Shown in pieces: positions 23,760 to 34,900 of a DNA stretch of 64,000 nt. The notes under the pieces are model-generated. The model saw only the letters and a program-made list of their open reading frames with translations, did not search any database and was not told the origin of the DNA. Origin of the DNA: Gloeopeniophorella convolvens (Eukaryota; Basidiomycota; Agaricomycetes; Russulales); NCBI GenBank assembly GCA_022496205.1, contig WTXD01000042.1, positions 124,001 to 188,000 of the forward strand, written 5' to 3'. Both the position numbers and the translations under genes were made by a program. Position 1 is the stretch's first letter; every line of letters starts with the position of its first letter.

Positions 23760-24665
23760 CCTAAGTAGCCCTATGCATGTGGGGGTCTCTACCCGCGTCT
23801 ACGTGGCCCTTTCCATCACTCAAATCCCAGCCCACACGGCTGCCCATCTGGGCTTTCCTAAATGGGATCGGACCTGGGAAAGTTACATCAGCGCGCGCCC
23901 GCACAGCCCACAGGCATTCCCGAGCGAGGTATGCTCGTTGATGCTCGTCGCCTGCATCGCCCATGATGTTCCCGCTGCTTTCCAAATGGGATTCCGCCCG
24001 CCTCTGAGCCCAGTCCGCCCGCCTGCCCTTCCCGCTTTATTATCTAGCCCACAGAGCCCGTGTGTTCGGGCCCCTTTAGCTGTGTGCCCGCTCAGCCCGT
24101 GCTCTGTGCTCTAGTGAGTTTCCGTCCACGTAGCCCGCCTTTCCTTCTTGGAGAAACAGCATGCTCATGTTCCTCCGTCCAGCTAGCCCATACATTCCCA
24201 TTCTGGTGTTGCTCTAGCCCAGCACGTGCTGTGTGTGTAGCCCAGTCAGCCCATGCATCCGCCCGGCCTACAGCGCCTGTTACTTAATGTTTGCCGAACC
24301 CATCCAGCCCGGATGCACAGGGACTACTGTTATCCCCGTGCATGCTGTTGTGCCCATCCAGCCCGCAACCTTCTCGGATGTCTCGCCGCGCCTCTCTCGG
24401 CTCCCGCCCAGCCAGCCCACCATTTCCTGTATCTAGGATCTATCGCCCAGTCAGCCCATGGTCGCTCACTATATACGGTCTTGTCGTCCAGCCAGCCCAC
24501 GATCGCTTGATATGCAGTCCCGTCGCCCAGTCAGCCCATGATCGCTTTCCTTCAAACTCACGCCTGTCCAATCATAATCTCCCCGCCCACCCAGCCCACA
24601 TTTCCTCGATTCATGTCCATCCCGCCGCCCACTCAGCCCGCCATCGCTTTCCTTCATGGCCTGTG
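23760..24665. repeat. CAGCCC-rich degenerate satellite
   Basis: CAGCCCA/CAGCCCG motifs recur every 20-60 bp. The clearest units, of the form GCCCAGTCAGCCCATGATCGCTT, lie near 24,448, 24,489, 24,529, 24,585 and 24,627. Open frames over it on both strands are composition artefacts. Confidence 0.55.
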
Positions 24666-25055
24666 CGCGCTTCCGGCATGGCGGCGGGCACATCCGCCGT
24701 TCGCACCCTGATTAGGGGGTTGTAGCTTCCCTGCTCGCTCGTTCGTGTGCTTGGAGTATCTTGCATTAATAGCCCTTGTAGGATTCCGGCCACCAGTCGG
24801 GCACTGTATGGGCTCCCTGCCGCTCCTACGTCACGTCTTGGTGGCACATCGTTGGACGCGGCTAGAAGCTGTTACTCTTAGGAGAATGGACAGCTGAGCT
24901 GAGCTCCGAGTATCCCATTTTGTGTATGTACCTACCAGATCTCTGATGAAACTGAATCAATGTTATTTGATATGGCCTACGGTGTGTGTGCTGACTCTAG
25001 CCCATCTAGTCCACTCGTGCATTGTGTATAAGTATGGCTTTGAGCGCCGTCGTGC

Positions 25056-28000
25056 GTGGCCCCTCCCTCCTGGTCCCTTTCGCTCCCTGTCTATTCCTGC
25101 AGCACCACGTCATGGTATCGACGGGATGATGGTGCGGGTTACGCGAGCCGAAAGATTCGTGTCAACAGTGGCAAGGTTTCCGTGCATATAGCACCAACGC
25201 GTCAACGCTTGAAAGAATCAGAAGACAAGCTACCGCTTTTCCAGTTACAACCAACTCCCTTGGGCCTTGCAGAGCAGAAGGAGCTTGGATCCGTGTACGC
25301 GGAAAGAGCGAGGCGAGCATATGCAAGTACGTTGTCACTGGAGCCCTGTTACATATCACTCACGCCTGGCAGGCCTTTCTGTTGGTACTAAGCGCAAGTT
25401 CCAGCAAATCTCAGGGACTGCTGTTGAGGGCGAAGAAGACGCGTCCAATTCCACTGACCAGAGTGCATGGATAGGTGTCGATCAGGACGACGAACCCTTT
25501 GAGACAGGCTTCGAATTATCTGGTGAAGGCTGTGAGGCGGACCATATCGCCGAATTCCTTGGAATGTGCGTGGTGGCTGTTCTTTTCCTCTTGTCTATCG
25601 TTATTCAAGGATAATCTAGGCCTTCCAAATGCACTAATAGCCAAACGTGGTCATCCCGCCTTCGAACGGTCGAATCCAAGTGGGACGAGCAATTGCCGTC
25701 GTTGATTGATTCCTACTTGGATTACCGGAAGAATGGCTACGCTCGCCTTGATTCCGGCCAGACGCATGAGCAATTCACGATGTTTTACATCGATGTCTAC
25801 GGTATTTTTTTTCTAGATTGGCTAGGTCTATTGTAGCGGGCCTGACAAAGTTTGCAGAGTTCTCGAGCGATCACGTCTTTGTCCAGCTACCTGGGTGTCC
25901 CTACCCAAATATGAACCTTTTGCTACAGGGTTGTCTCAGTGCGGCGCCCACCCACGTCTCGTTTGCGATATCACTGCGGGCTTTGGAGCTATATTGCCGG
26001 CTTCGCGTTCGCCAGCCTCGTCTAAGCATACAGGCGTGGGTTCGAGCGGTTTGCGATTACCACAATGTGCGTGATAGTTTTGCGTCTTCTCCTCAACCAC
26101 TGAGCGCAGCCTGAACGAGGATAGATAACCTACAAGTGGTCCTACTGGCAGCAGTTTTCCGACATATTTGACATCTACCTCAGGATCCGGCGTGGGGTGG
26201 ATGCACGAGTGCAGGAGTGTCTCAAACGGTCAGATCCGCATTGGCGTGCTAGGCACTCATGCCCAACACCAGGTGAGTTTTCGATCTCGAGTGGAGCACG
26301 TGAGGAATCTCAATGAGCCACTCATAGCTCCCGGACGAGAAGCAATTGGATATAGCGGCCATAGGCGTCCTCGATGGGAACCAATCACTCAAATGTGTTC
26401 ACATGCGCGAGGGGTTGACCTCTGATCCCCGTGTCTTCAAGAGTGATTATTATCTCACCGAGGACGAGGTGAATCACTTCAAACACGATGTAAAACCAAG
26501 ACTGCCAAAAAAGCGGCCTGGAGTACGTCCATACTTCGCTCAGCCTATGTGGTTGAATCGGAATGACCGGTTACTAAACATCAGACCGATCCCAACGCCA
26601 GTAAGGGTTCCGACGATGCCGCCTCAGTTGCCGCGTGGTCCAAAGATGCCCAAGAAGCAACCCCTGCAGATGGCGACATCGACAGCGGCACCTGCACTGA
26701 GCGCTGGAAAGCCGCGCAAAGCGATAATCTGAAGCGTATGTGGGCAATCTACCGAGAGACTGGGGTTTTCTTATCAGCATGCCGCCATGGCCTGATATGG
26801 TGGATCTGCGACATGGTTGAAAGCGGCGAGCTGTAGGCATTATTATGACTCCCATGTACGGTCTCTGACATCGTTGTTAGTGCTAAGTACCCCCTCGCGA
26901 TGTTGACCGTGTGCTCGATGTCATGCAGAGTAGGCCTGGAATGGGCTACGACATCGGCTGTTCCTTCGAGGCGACGATCGCAAAAAGTTCGATCGCGGAC
27001 AAAGCTTCTACCAGGGCGCTTCGCATGGTTGTGCCAGCGTTTCATGGGTATGCTCACAAGAGACCATGCCAGCTCTCCTATCACCCGCTCTTCACAGGCG
27101 GTTTTGGGGTTGAAGGCATGGAAACCGCAGAGCGGATATTCTCCTCTTTCAACGGGCTTGCAAATATTACACAATACGCCTCCCAGTTCCACCGTCGCCA
27201 AGCAATCGACTTGTACGCACGCCAACATGACGACGACAAATACTCAGAGCTATGCAAGTATTCTCGCGGCGCACTTCAAAGCTGTAAACTAATAACCTTC
27301 CTTTAGCCTCATTCCTCTACGGTAACTACAAGCAGGTCTGCAACATCTTAGACGAGCTCCCTGCCGCCATCGCTGCCCTCCAGTCTGGCAAGTCTCTCGA
27401 AGAAACTAACTACCGCCAGCATCTCGAGACAGCGCCAATACCTGCTTTCGCGCGCAAAAGAAACTCCAGAGGATGAGTTTGCGTGTGCATACATAGAGAG
27501 GCTGATCCTCCATGAGAAAGCAAGGTAAGCGTTGTGCAGTTCTGATAACAGCACCTTACTGATCACCGCTTGATGCCGCTCGGTCACTAAGACGCTTCAT
27601 ACTGAGGCAATTGCATACTGTGCCTCCAAGGTTTCTGCCCGCTCGTCATTGCATGAGCGCGCTGCCCTCATGCAGCACCATGCGTTCGAGAACCTCGAAC
27701 GCATGCAAGATCTGTTACAAGCATTCGAAGTCACGCACGGACTTGTCAGGCGGTGGACGCCAGACATGCCAGAATGGCAGAAGGCGTCAAAATACTTCGC
27801 AACCCGCCAGTATCAGCAGACGCTGTCCAAGCTCGAGGGTTTAGTTGTCGCTCGCCTTTTCGAACTTCACAAGATGGGTCTTTCAGGAACTGGTGCGTCG
27901 CCTCTAGTTCCAGTACCATTCCCAGCGCTCACGGGTGTACTGTCTAGGATATAAGCTTCGTACTCATATCAATAAATCACTGAAGACACGCTGTAAGGCG

Positions 28001-28639
28001 ATTCAACGAGCGCTCAAAAAGTTCAATGAGGCTGCGAAAGATCTTGGTCGGCCACAGCTCGATTGGAAGGACACCCCCTCATATGAAAGCTTAGCTGAGT
28101 TCGAACTGCTTCGGGAATGCAGAGACGACATCCGGCAGCAGCCGTGGGCTGACAGCGTGAATCGCCAGGCAGCGTTGTACGCGCTCAAGATCGAGCGTGC
28201 CAAGGAAGAGCGAGAGCATTTGAATATCGAGGTTGCCCGGCTTGTCAACTGGATGAAGACTGAAGAATCTCTACTCGCCGCGACGATCATCCAGCTGGGT
28301 GAGGATCAGTCTACGCTCACCACTGAGGTCCAGGACTTGTTATCACGCCGTTTGCGGCAGAATGAACTCCATCGTTCTCGGATCCTCCAGATCTACCAGC
28401 TCTCACACTTTACCGGAGCCACAGACGCTACGCTCATGGTGCAACGATCGGCTGACCTGCCGGTGGCTGAGATGGGAACTCATGAGCTGCTGATGCTCCC
28501 TGAATCAGAAGGGTTATCACAGGCTTACGCCGTGGAGTCGGAAAGGCCAGATGCTGAAGAAGACGATCACGCGCAGGATGAGCTGGACAAGGTAAACGAG
28601 TTTCTCGAAAACCTTGACACTATCGGTGCAAACACATAA
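25056..28639 (+). CDS. KDZ-type DNA transposase, about eleven exons
   Basis: Kyakuja-Dileera-Zisupton transposase. Supported exons include about 25,090-25,326, 25,373-25,565, 25,620-25,801, 25,858-26,066, 26,125-26,272, 26,327-26,522, 26,585-26,832, 26,881-27,255, 27,307-27,534, about 27,590-27,890 and about 27,950-28,639. Family signatures appear in order: AISLRALELY, a cysteine-bearing HSCPTP segment, VLDGNQSLK (first Asp), CTERW, CRHGLIWW with DMVESGEL and AKYPLA, GYDIGC (second Asp), FHGYAHKRPCQ, GFGVEGMETAERIFSSFN (acidic residue), and the C-terminal coiled coil beginning GYKLRTHI. The start is not resolved. Three junctions do not keep phase by eye (near 26,273-26,326; 26,905, a GTGT that should be GT; and 27,255-27,306), so it may be a young pseudogene. 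No terminal repeats could be assigned to it. Confidence 0.8.
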
Positions 28640-30706
28640 AGCGTAGTATTGGTGTTGGATGGTTGTGATGCCGTAGTATATACTTGCAATATGACACTAT
28701 AGCATGTGCACGTTGGGACTTATGATTTGCTCGCGAGGGCAAAATCTGTAGGGAGATACGGCAGAAGGAAGCACCCGTGGTACATTTACCGATCACCTCT
28801 GAGACGTTCAATTTGGAAACTGATGCTCCATCGGGGCGTCAGGACGTGTTGGACTGCGACTTGACTGCGACTCATCTATAGGCGTCGGTCTCAGTGTGTG
28901 ATTCAGACCAAGATTCACTTCTATCTCGTGATGAGCTAGCACTTTCTGTTCACAAAGGTTGCAGGTAGGGATCATCAGATCATGCAAAGAATTCTGTCAA
29001 GTCTCAAGATATTTCTGTAGCAATTAAAGGAGGATAATTGGGTTCTTTCGAAAGTGCGCGAAGGCAGTCTGTACGCAAGACGACGCCGGCTCAGTATCTC
29101 GCGCGCTGTGCCAACGAGAACTGAGGGGCTACAGGATACTCGGGGCGATGACATGTCCATCAGCCACAACTGTACAGTATCAAATAAAAGGAGCAAGCGG
29201 AAGCAAAATGCGCTGCAGGGGACATTGCCTTGCTTGCAAGGCTAGTCCCCGGTCATAATTGTAGCCGGGCGGCTACCAGGAACGAACAAACCCGAATATC
29301 GGCAATGGCCGGTACCTATCGCCAATCGGATTCTTCCGGAAGGTGACGTGACCGAGTCTGGAACGCGGGACAAGTCTCACTGTCATTGTATTCAAGGCTG
29401 GCACGCTACATCAGGGGCCTCTCCTCCGAGAGTTTGTGCTTGCTCAATGCGCATGCCCTCAGACATGCGCAGGTCATACACAAATTTCAGATAGCACAGC
29501 ATAAGGTCCATCGGAATCACCAATTCAAGGATCGCTGTACAGGTGTCACAACACGACCTATCGGCATCAGCGCTTCAGCCTTTGACTCGGATGCCACAGC
29601 AATTCAGAAGGCTCGACCTCCTAGAAGTGCCCATCCTGCGAGAGGTATATCGCAAAGACGATCGCGAGGAGGATAGACATACCCGGGCCGGCTAGCACCT
29701 TGGTGATGTACGCACGGTGCAGCTGCACCGCCTAGCGGTAGGCCCTGGCTGAGCCACCGGTACTACGTGTGCACAAATCAACTGTCAGGGATCAGTATGC
29801 TCCCATCGTACAGCTGTGCACCTCGATTAAGGTGAAGATCGCTCTGAGCGTGACGCTGAACATAAACATGAGCAGAAACGCACGCACAGTGCGTGTCGTG
29901 CAGCACTAGTGGTGTCAAAGGTAGGCAGCAGGACAAGCTTGGTGCTGCCAATGAGTGAGCGGAGGACGGCCAGTGCGAAAACACCGCTTCGTGGCGGCGC
30001 AGGTTCGGGTGCTGCATGCACACATGCAAAGCACTGGTAAGTCACTATATGTAGTGCACGCAGATGGCACTGCAATACTATTCATATCACTCATATTAAC
30101 TCCCACCTGAGGCCTGAGGCCTAAAGACTAATTGTACCCCTCCAATGTACGATGATGCTCTCCGACTTTATAAAAACCACACAGAATCCCTCTCAATGTA
30201 TGATACTCTGCTCTAGTTCTGCTCCCTGCAAGCAAGGCAAAAGCCACTGCAGGTGGCGCTTCTCGAGTCAGCAAACCTATCCAAAAATATTGGGTGATTG
30301 CAGAAGGTGGTCGAGTTCGCAATTAATGACAGTGATTGCCATTGGTCATGACCAGGCCGCGATTTGTCTTGGCCGTTCGCCATCGCGATTTGGGGCCATC
30401 ACCGAACCAACTAACTACCTAACGTCCGGTCCCGGCCTGCCGGCCCGAGACCCCCTTGATCGCGATACCATTCTACTCAATCTAATCTAATCTAATTGTT
30501 ATAATCACTGTTCAATGGCCATCTGCCCACCATTACTGTGAATGATCGTGATCCCTATACCACTCTGATATTAGCTGGCAATTCACTTGTCACTTAATTT
30601 GTTGAATCACCATCTCTATGTCATTGTACTAGTGAGATAGCTATCTGCTGCTCAATCTACTTGTGAGATCACCATTGTCCTCACAATCTACTCGCATGAT
30701 CATAAT
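28640..30706. other. Intergenic, no gene recognised
   Basis: Mixed-composition DNA downstream of the KDZ gene. It may include the right flank or terminus of the KDZ element, but I could not pair it with a left terminus. No LTR or conserved protein was found before the solo LTR at 30,707. Confidence 0.45.
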
Positions 30707-31231
30707 GTTGAGACAGACAGGACTCAGGACAGGAAGGATATCTCTGATTAGATTAGATAAGGGACTCGGTGATCTGCGAGCTATCTGATCTACAATGTAT
30801 ATGACATCATTATGTTCTAGCCCCTAAGGCTGTACCTACTCTTATTCCTGTTCTAGATTCTTCCGGGCTCTTCCATAACCCACATGCAGTTCCGGGTTGA
30901 CCCACCTGCAGTTCCAGTCGACCCACTTTAGTTCCACTTTCACATGGGTCTCTGGTTATCACATGTTGCTATTGTTTATCACATGCAAACCACATTCCTT
31001 TTGTGTATATAAAGGACACTGTTTTTGCCCTTGTAGCCTCAGTCTGTTGACTTCACTGACTGAGGCAAGTACTTTACTTCTGGAACTTCTGGACTTGTGC
31101 TTACCTAGTTACTTTAGCTTTGCTCTTGCTTGCCTAGATATTGTGCCAATGACATTCAGTCTGTTGACTTCACTGACTGAGCTTTGCTCTTGCTTGCCTA
31201 GTTGGCACCCTGTTTCTGCTGCGCTTCAACA
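30707..31231 (+). mobile_element. Solo LTR, family B (525 bp), TSD CATAA
   Basis: It starts TGTTGAGACAGACAG, ends CTTCAACA, and is flanked on both sides by CATAA (30,702-30,706 and 31,232-31,236). It contains GATTAGATTAGAT near the 5' end, a TATATAAAGGAC promoter-like box and two copies of a CAGTCTGTTGACTTCACTG motif. The intact duplication shows a full element inserted and then recombined down to one LTR. Confidence 0.9.
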
Positions 31232-31314
31232 CATAAGTCTCTACAAGATTACCCTGTTGCTTATCATTACCTCAATACAATTGCTCGAGGTTGGCTTGAG
31301 GCTCTCATCAATAG

Positions 31315-31330
31315 TTTTTTTTTTTTTTTT
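31315..31330 (-). other. LINE poly(A) tail
   Basis: A 16-nt T run on the plus strand, equal to an A run at the 3' end of the minus-strand LINE, placed after its 3' UTR. Confidence 0.75.
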
Positions 31331-31607
31331 GAATCCATTTGTGTGCACCTCGGTGTACAGAACCCCATGTAGCACGTATAACCGTTTAGTCCTCCCTTTC
31401 TATGACCTTTGCTGTCCCAATATCCATCCCCCAGTCTCGCTCCTCTGGCCCCATGCAGCGTGAGCTGCGCTTTGTGGGCCAGCGTCGCGCAGTGCCGTGG
31501 CCACATCGTGTGCGGTGCGTGAATTTGCCAACTGGTTGCCGGTGCCGCGTTGATGCTGGTGAATTGGTTGAGGCGTGTGATGAGCGTATGTGCCTTGCAC
31601 TGCGAGG

Positions 31608-31976
31608 TGTTGAAGCGCAGCAAGGGGTGGAGTGACAACTGAAGGACACAAAGTGACGCTCAGTCAGAGAAGGTCAAAAGACTGAGGCTACAAGGGCGAA
31701 GAAAGAGGTCCTTTTATACAAGTAAGGAGCGACAATAGCATGTGATAAACAATGCTTAGAAAGCCTAGGAGACCCACATGAAACGGAGAATAGGTGGGTA
31801 CCGGAGTACAGAGTGGGTCATGGAATGCCCTAGAAGAGTCCGGAAATACGGAAACGAATGTGGGGCTGAATACAGCCTTAAGTCTAGAACGTTATGTACA
31901 CAAGATAAGATAGTCCTTGATCATTAGGTCCATATCTAATCTAATCAGAGCCGCCAGGACACTGTCCGTCTCAACA
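31608..31976 (-). repeat. Copia 3' LTR (369 bp, family A short form)
   Basis: In element orientation it begins TGTTGAGACGGACAG and ends GCGCTTCAACA, with a TATAAAAGG box. The last coding triplets of the polyprotein, including the stop at 31,945, lie within its first 32 nt. Confidence 0.95.
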
Positions 31977-34900
31977 TCCCCCCGTGATCAAGACATCCTA
32001 AACCCATTTGCCCAGAGAGCAGGGAGTGGCGCGATTTGGCAAGTGATTTTGTTAAGCCATCTGCTACCATGTCCTCTGTCTTGGTGCGAACCAGATCTAC
32101 GACGTTGTTTTGAACATACTCGCGGATCTTGTGGTGCTTTAGCTGGATATGTTTGGATCTCCTGCCAGTAACTGGATTGCTGGCGAGGTCGACTGAACCT
32201 TTGTTGTCGCCGTGCAACAGGATTGGATCTTCAACATTGTATCCTAGCTCAGAGTAGAAGCTCTGATACCACGCGGCTTGGTTGCCAGCGTCGGTTAAGG
32301 CCATGTACTCGGCTTCAGTGGTGCTGAGGGCGATGGTCTTTTGCTTGCGCGAGGACCAAGAGATTGCGCCTTCTGCTAGAAGGAATACGTAGCCAGAGGT
32401 GGAACGGTAGTCGTCTGGGTTGTCTCCCCAGCTTGAGTCGGAGTAACCATAAAGTCCGACCCCATTGGCCCCATCATAGCGAATGCGATAGTTAATAGTC
32501 CCCTTGAGGTATTTGAGGACGTATTTTGCAAGGCTTAGATGTTTTTGTGAGGGATTTGCTGCGTACTGGGCAAGGCGTCCCACAGCAAAGGAAATGTCCG
32601 GTCTAGTGCCAAGGTTTGCATAGAGCAAACTTCCGATGAGAGATTGGTAGTACTGTCTCTCTTCAGCGGATGCCTCCTTGTCTGATTTGACAAGGTGCAC
32701 TTCGGCGCCGGCAGGAAGGGGGGTGAGGTTTGGATCGGCATCATCTAGCTTGAATTGCTTCAGCTTGTGGAGGATATATCCAGACTGGTCGATCTCTAGG
32801 CGGCGTAAGGGTTGATCGCGAGTGATGCGAACCCCGAGGTAGGACTGGATTTCTCCAAGATCCGTCATCTCATAGCGCGCACTAAGAGCAGTCTTGATGC
32901 GAGTAACCTCAGATAGGGAGTTCCCCATCAAAGTGATGTCGTCAACGTATAGAATAATGATGATTTTTATATCCCCCCCACGTTGAAGATACACATAGAT
33001 CCCAGCATCTGAGACCGTGCGCGTGAAGCCGAGTTCCTCAAGAACTCCATGGAATTGCAAGTTCCATGCGCGTGAAGCTTGTTTGAGACCGTAGATTGCC
33101 TTTTTAAGGCGGCAGACCTTGTTCTCCTGGCCTGGTACTGCGAAACCTTGTGGTTGCTCCATATAGATCTCTTCATCCAGGTTGCCATGAAGGAACGCCG
33201 ACTTGACGTCCATCTGGTGGATTTCCCAATCCTCTAGCGCAGCTAACGCTAGCAAGAGTCGTAGTGACTCAAATCTGGCAACTGGAGAGAAGGTTTCGTC
33301 GTAGTCTATCCCAGGGACTTGTGTAAAGCCCTTTGCCACCAACCGAGCTCGAAAGCGTCCATCTGCTTTGAGCTTGAAAACCCATTTGGATTTTACTGCT
33401 TTGCGACCTGCAGGGAGATCCATTAACTCCCATGTGCCGTTCTTGGCAAGAGCGTCCATTTCATATTGGCACGCTTCAGTCCATTCCTCCGCGTTTTCAG
33501 ACCGCATTGCCTCTTTATAAGTGGCAGGATCTTCACCAATTGCAGCTGCAAGTAGCTCTGCAATTCCTAGACGTCCAGACCGGAATTCAGCGTTATCTCC
33601 AGAGTAGTACTTGGGGTTAGGACGATGCGGACGTGTAGTGCGCCGCACAGGCCGAGCCTCATCCATTTCCCTAAGTAGCCGGCTACGCTGCTCGGCATCT
33701 CCCCGTATTTGTTCAGGAGTTGGGCGGGGTGGATCTACTACTGGTGGCTGAATTATGGGTTCCAGTCTCTCCATATGTGGAGATACCACGGCTGGCCGGT
33801 GGACTGGCCGTGTGGTGCGTCTTTGAGGAGTCTGAGGGACCGGTGTTTGTCTGAATAGAGGTGGAGGGGTGACAGGTCGCTGTACAATGAAGGGGTTTTC
33901 TTCCTGTTTTTCTTCCTTTGCAGGCGGGTTAGGCGGCGGAGGAGAGGGAACAGGAGGTGGTGGAGGCGGTGGATTCGCCGGTGGGATAGAAAGTTGTACC
34001 GTTGGCACTGGTAAGACAACTGGGGCTGGTTGGAGAACAGTAGAGGACGGCTCAGGCCTCTGCTTAGATGGGAATGTGCTCTCATCAAAGGTCACATCGC
34101 GGGACACTTCAATAGAGTGAGTACGTCCATTCCATAGTCGGTAGCCCTTAGAACCCGACTCGTACCCAACAAACGTGGTCTCAATCGCCTTAGCGTCGAG
34201 TTTCCTACGCTTGTCACTAGGCACATGTTTATATGCCAAGCATCCGAAGACGCGAAAGTAAGAGACGTCAGGAGTGTGACCAGCACTCCAGCGCTCAATG
34301 GGTGTACGCCACTCAAGCGTTCTGGTAGGGGTACGGTTATAGACGTGCACAGCAGCGCCTACCGCTAATTCCCAGAAGCTGAAAGACAGTCCAGCATGAT
34401 GTAGCATGGACAGTGCCTTATCCATAATGGTGCGGTTGAACCGCTCGGCTTTGCCATTCTGCTGAGGCGACCCTGGCATCGTGGTGTGATGCTCAATTCC
34501 CTTCTCCGTAAGGATCTCCTTGACAGTGCCCGACAGGTACTCGCCACCTCGGTCTGAGTGCAGAGCCTTTAGCGGTTGGGCGGTTTGTGTTTCCGCCCAT
34601 GCTAGGAACTTCCTGAAGGCTGCAGCAAACTGATCCTTGGTTTTAAGGTAAAAGACGACTGCATGACGCGAGTAGTCGTCTATGAAAGTGGCTGTGTACC
34701 GAGCACCTTGGATGGAGTCCTTCTGCATAGGCCCCGCAAGATCGCTATGAACAATCTCTAGAATGCGAGAGGCCTTTTTGGAGGAGTGGGGAAAGGGAAG
34801 TCGTGTGCTCTTGCCGAATTCACAAGCCGGACAAGGAGCAGAGGGCACGACTGAGCTATCAAGTGCAAGACCCTTTACAGAGTCTGCATGACGCTTTAGG

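Noticed and set aside
31917..32171. ORF sharing its start with one at 37,485
   Set aside because: Both begin inside the two copies of the copia LTR; repeat-derived shadow, antisense to the polyprotein.
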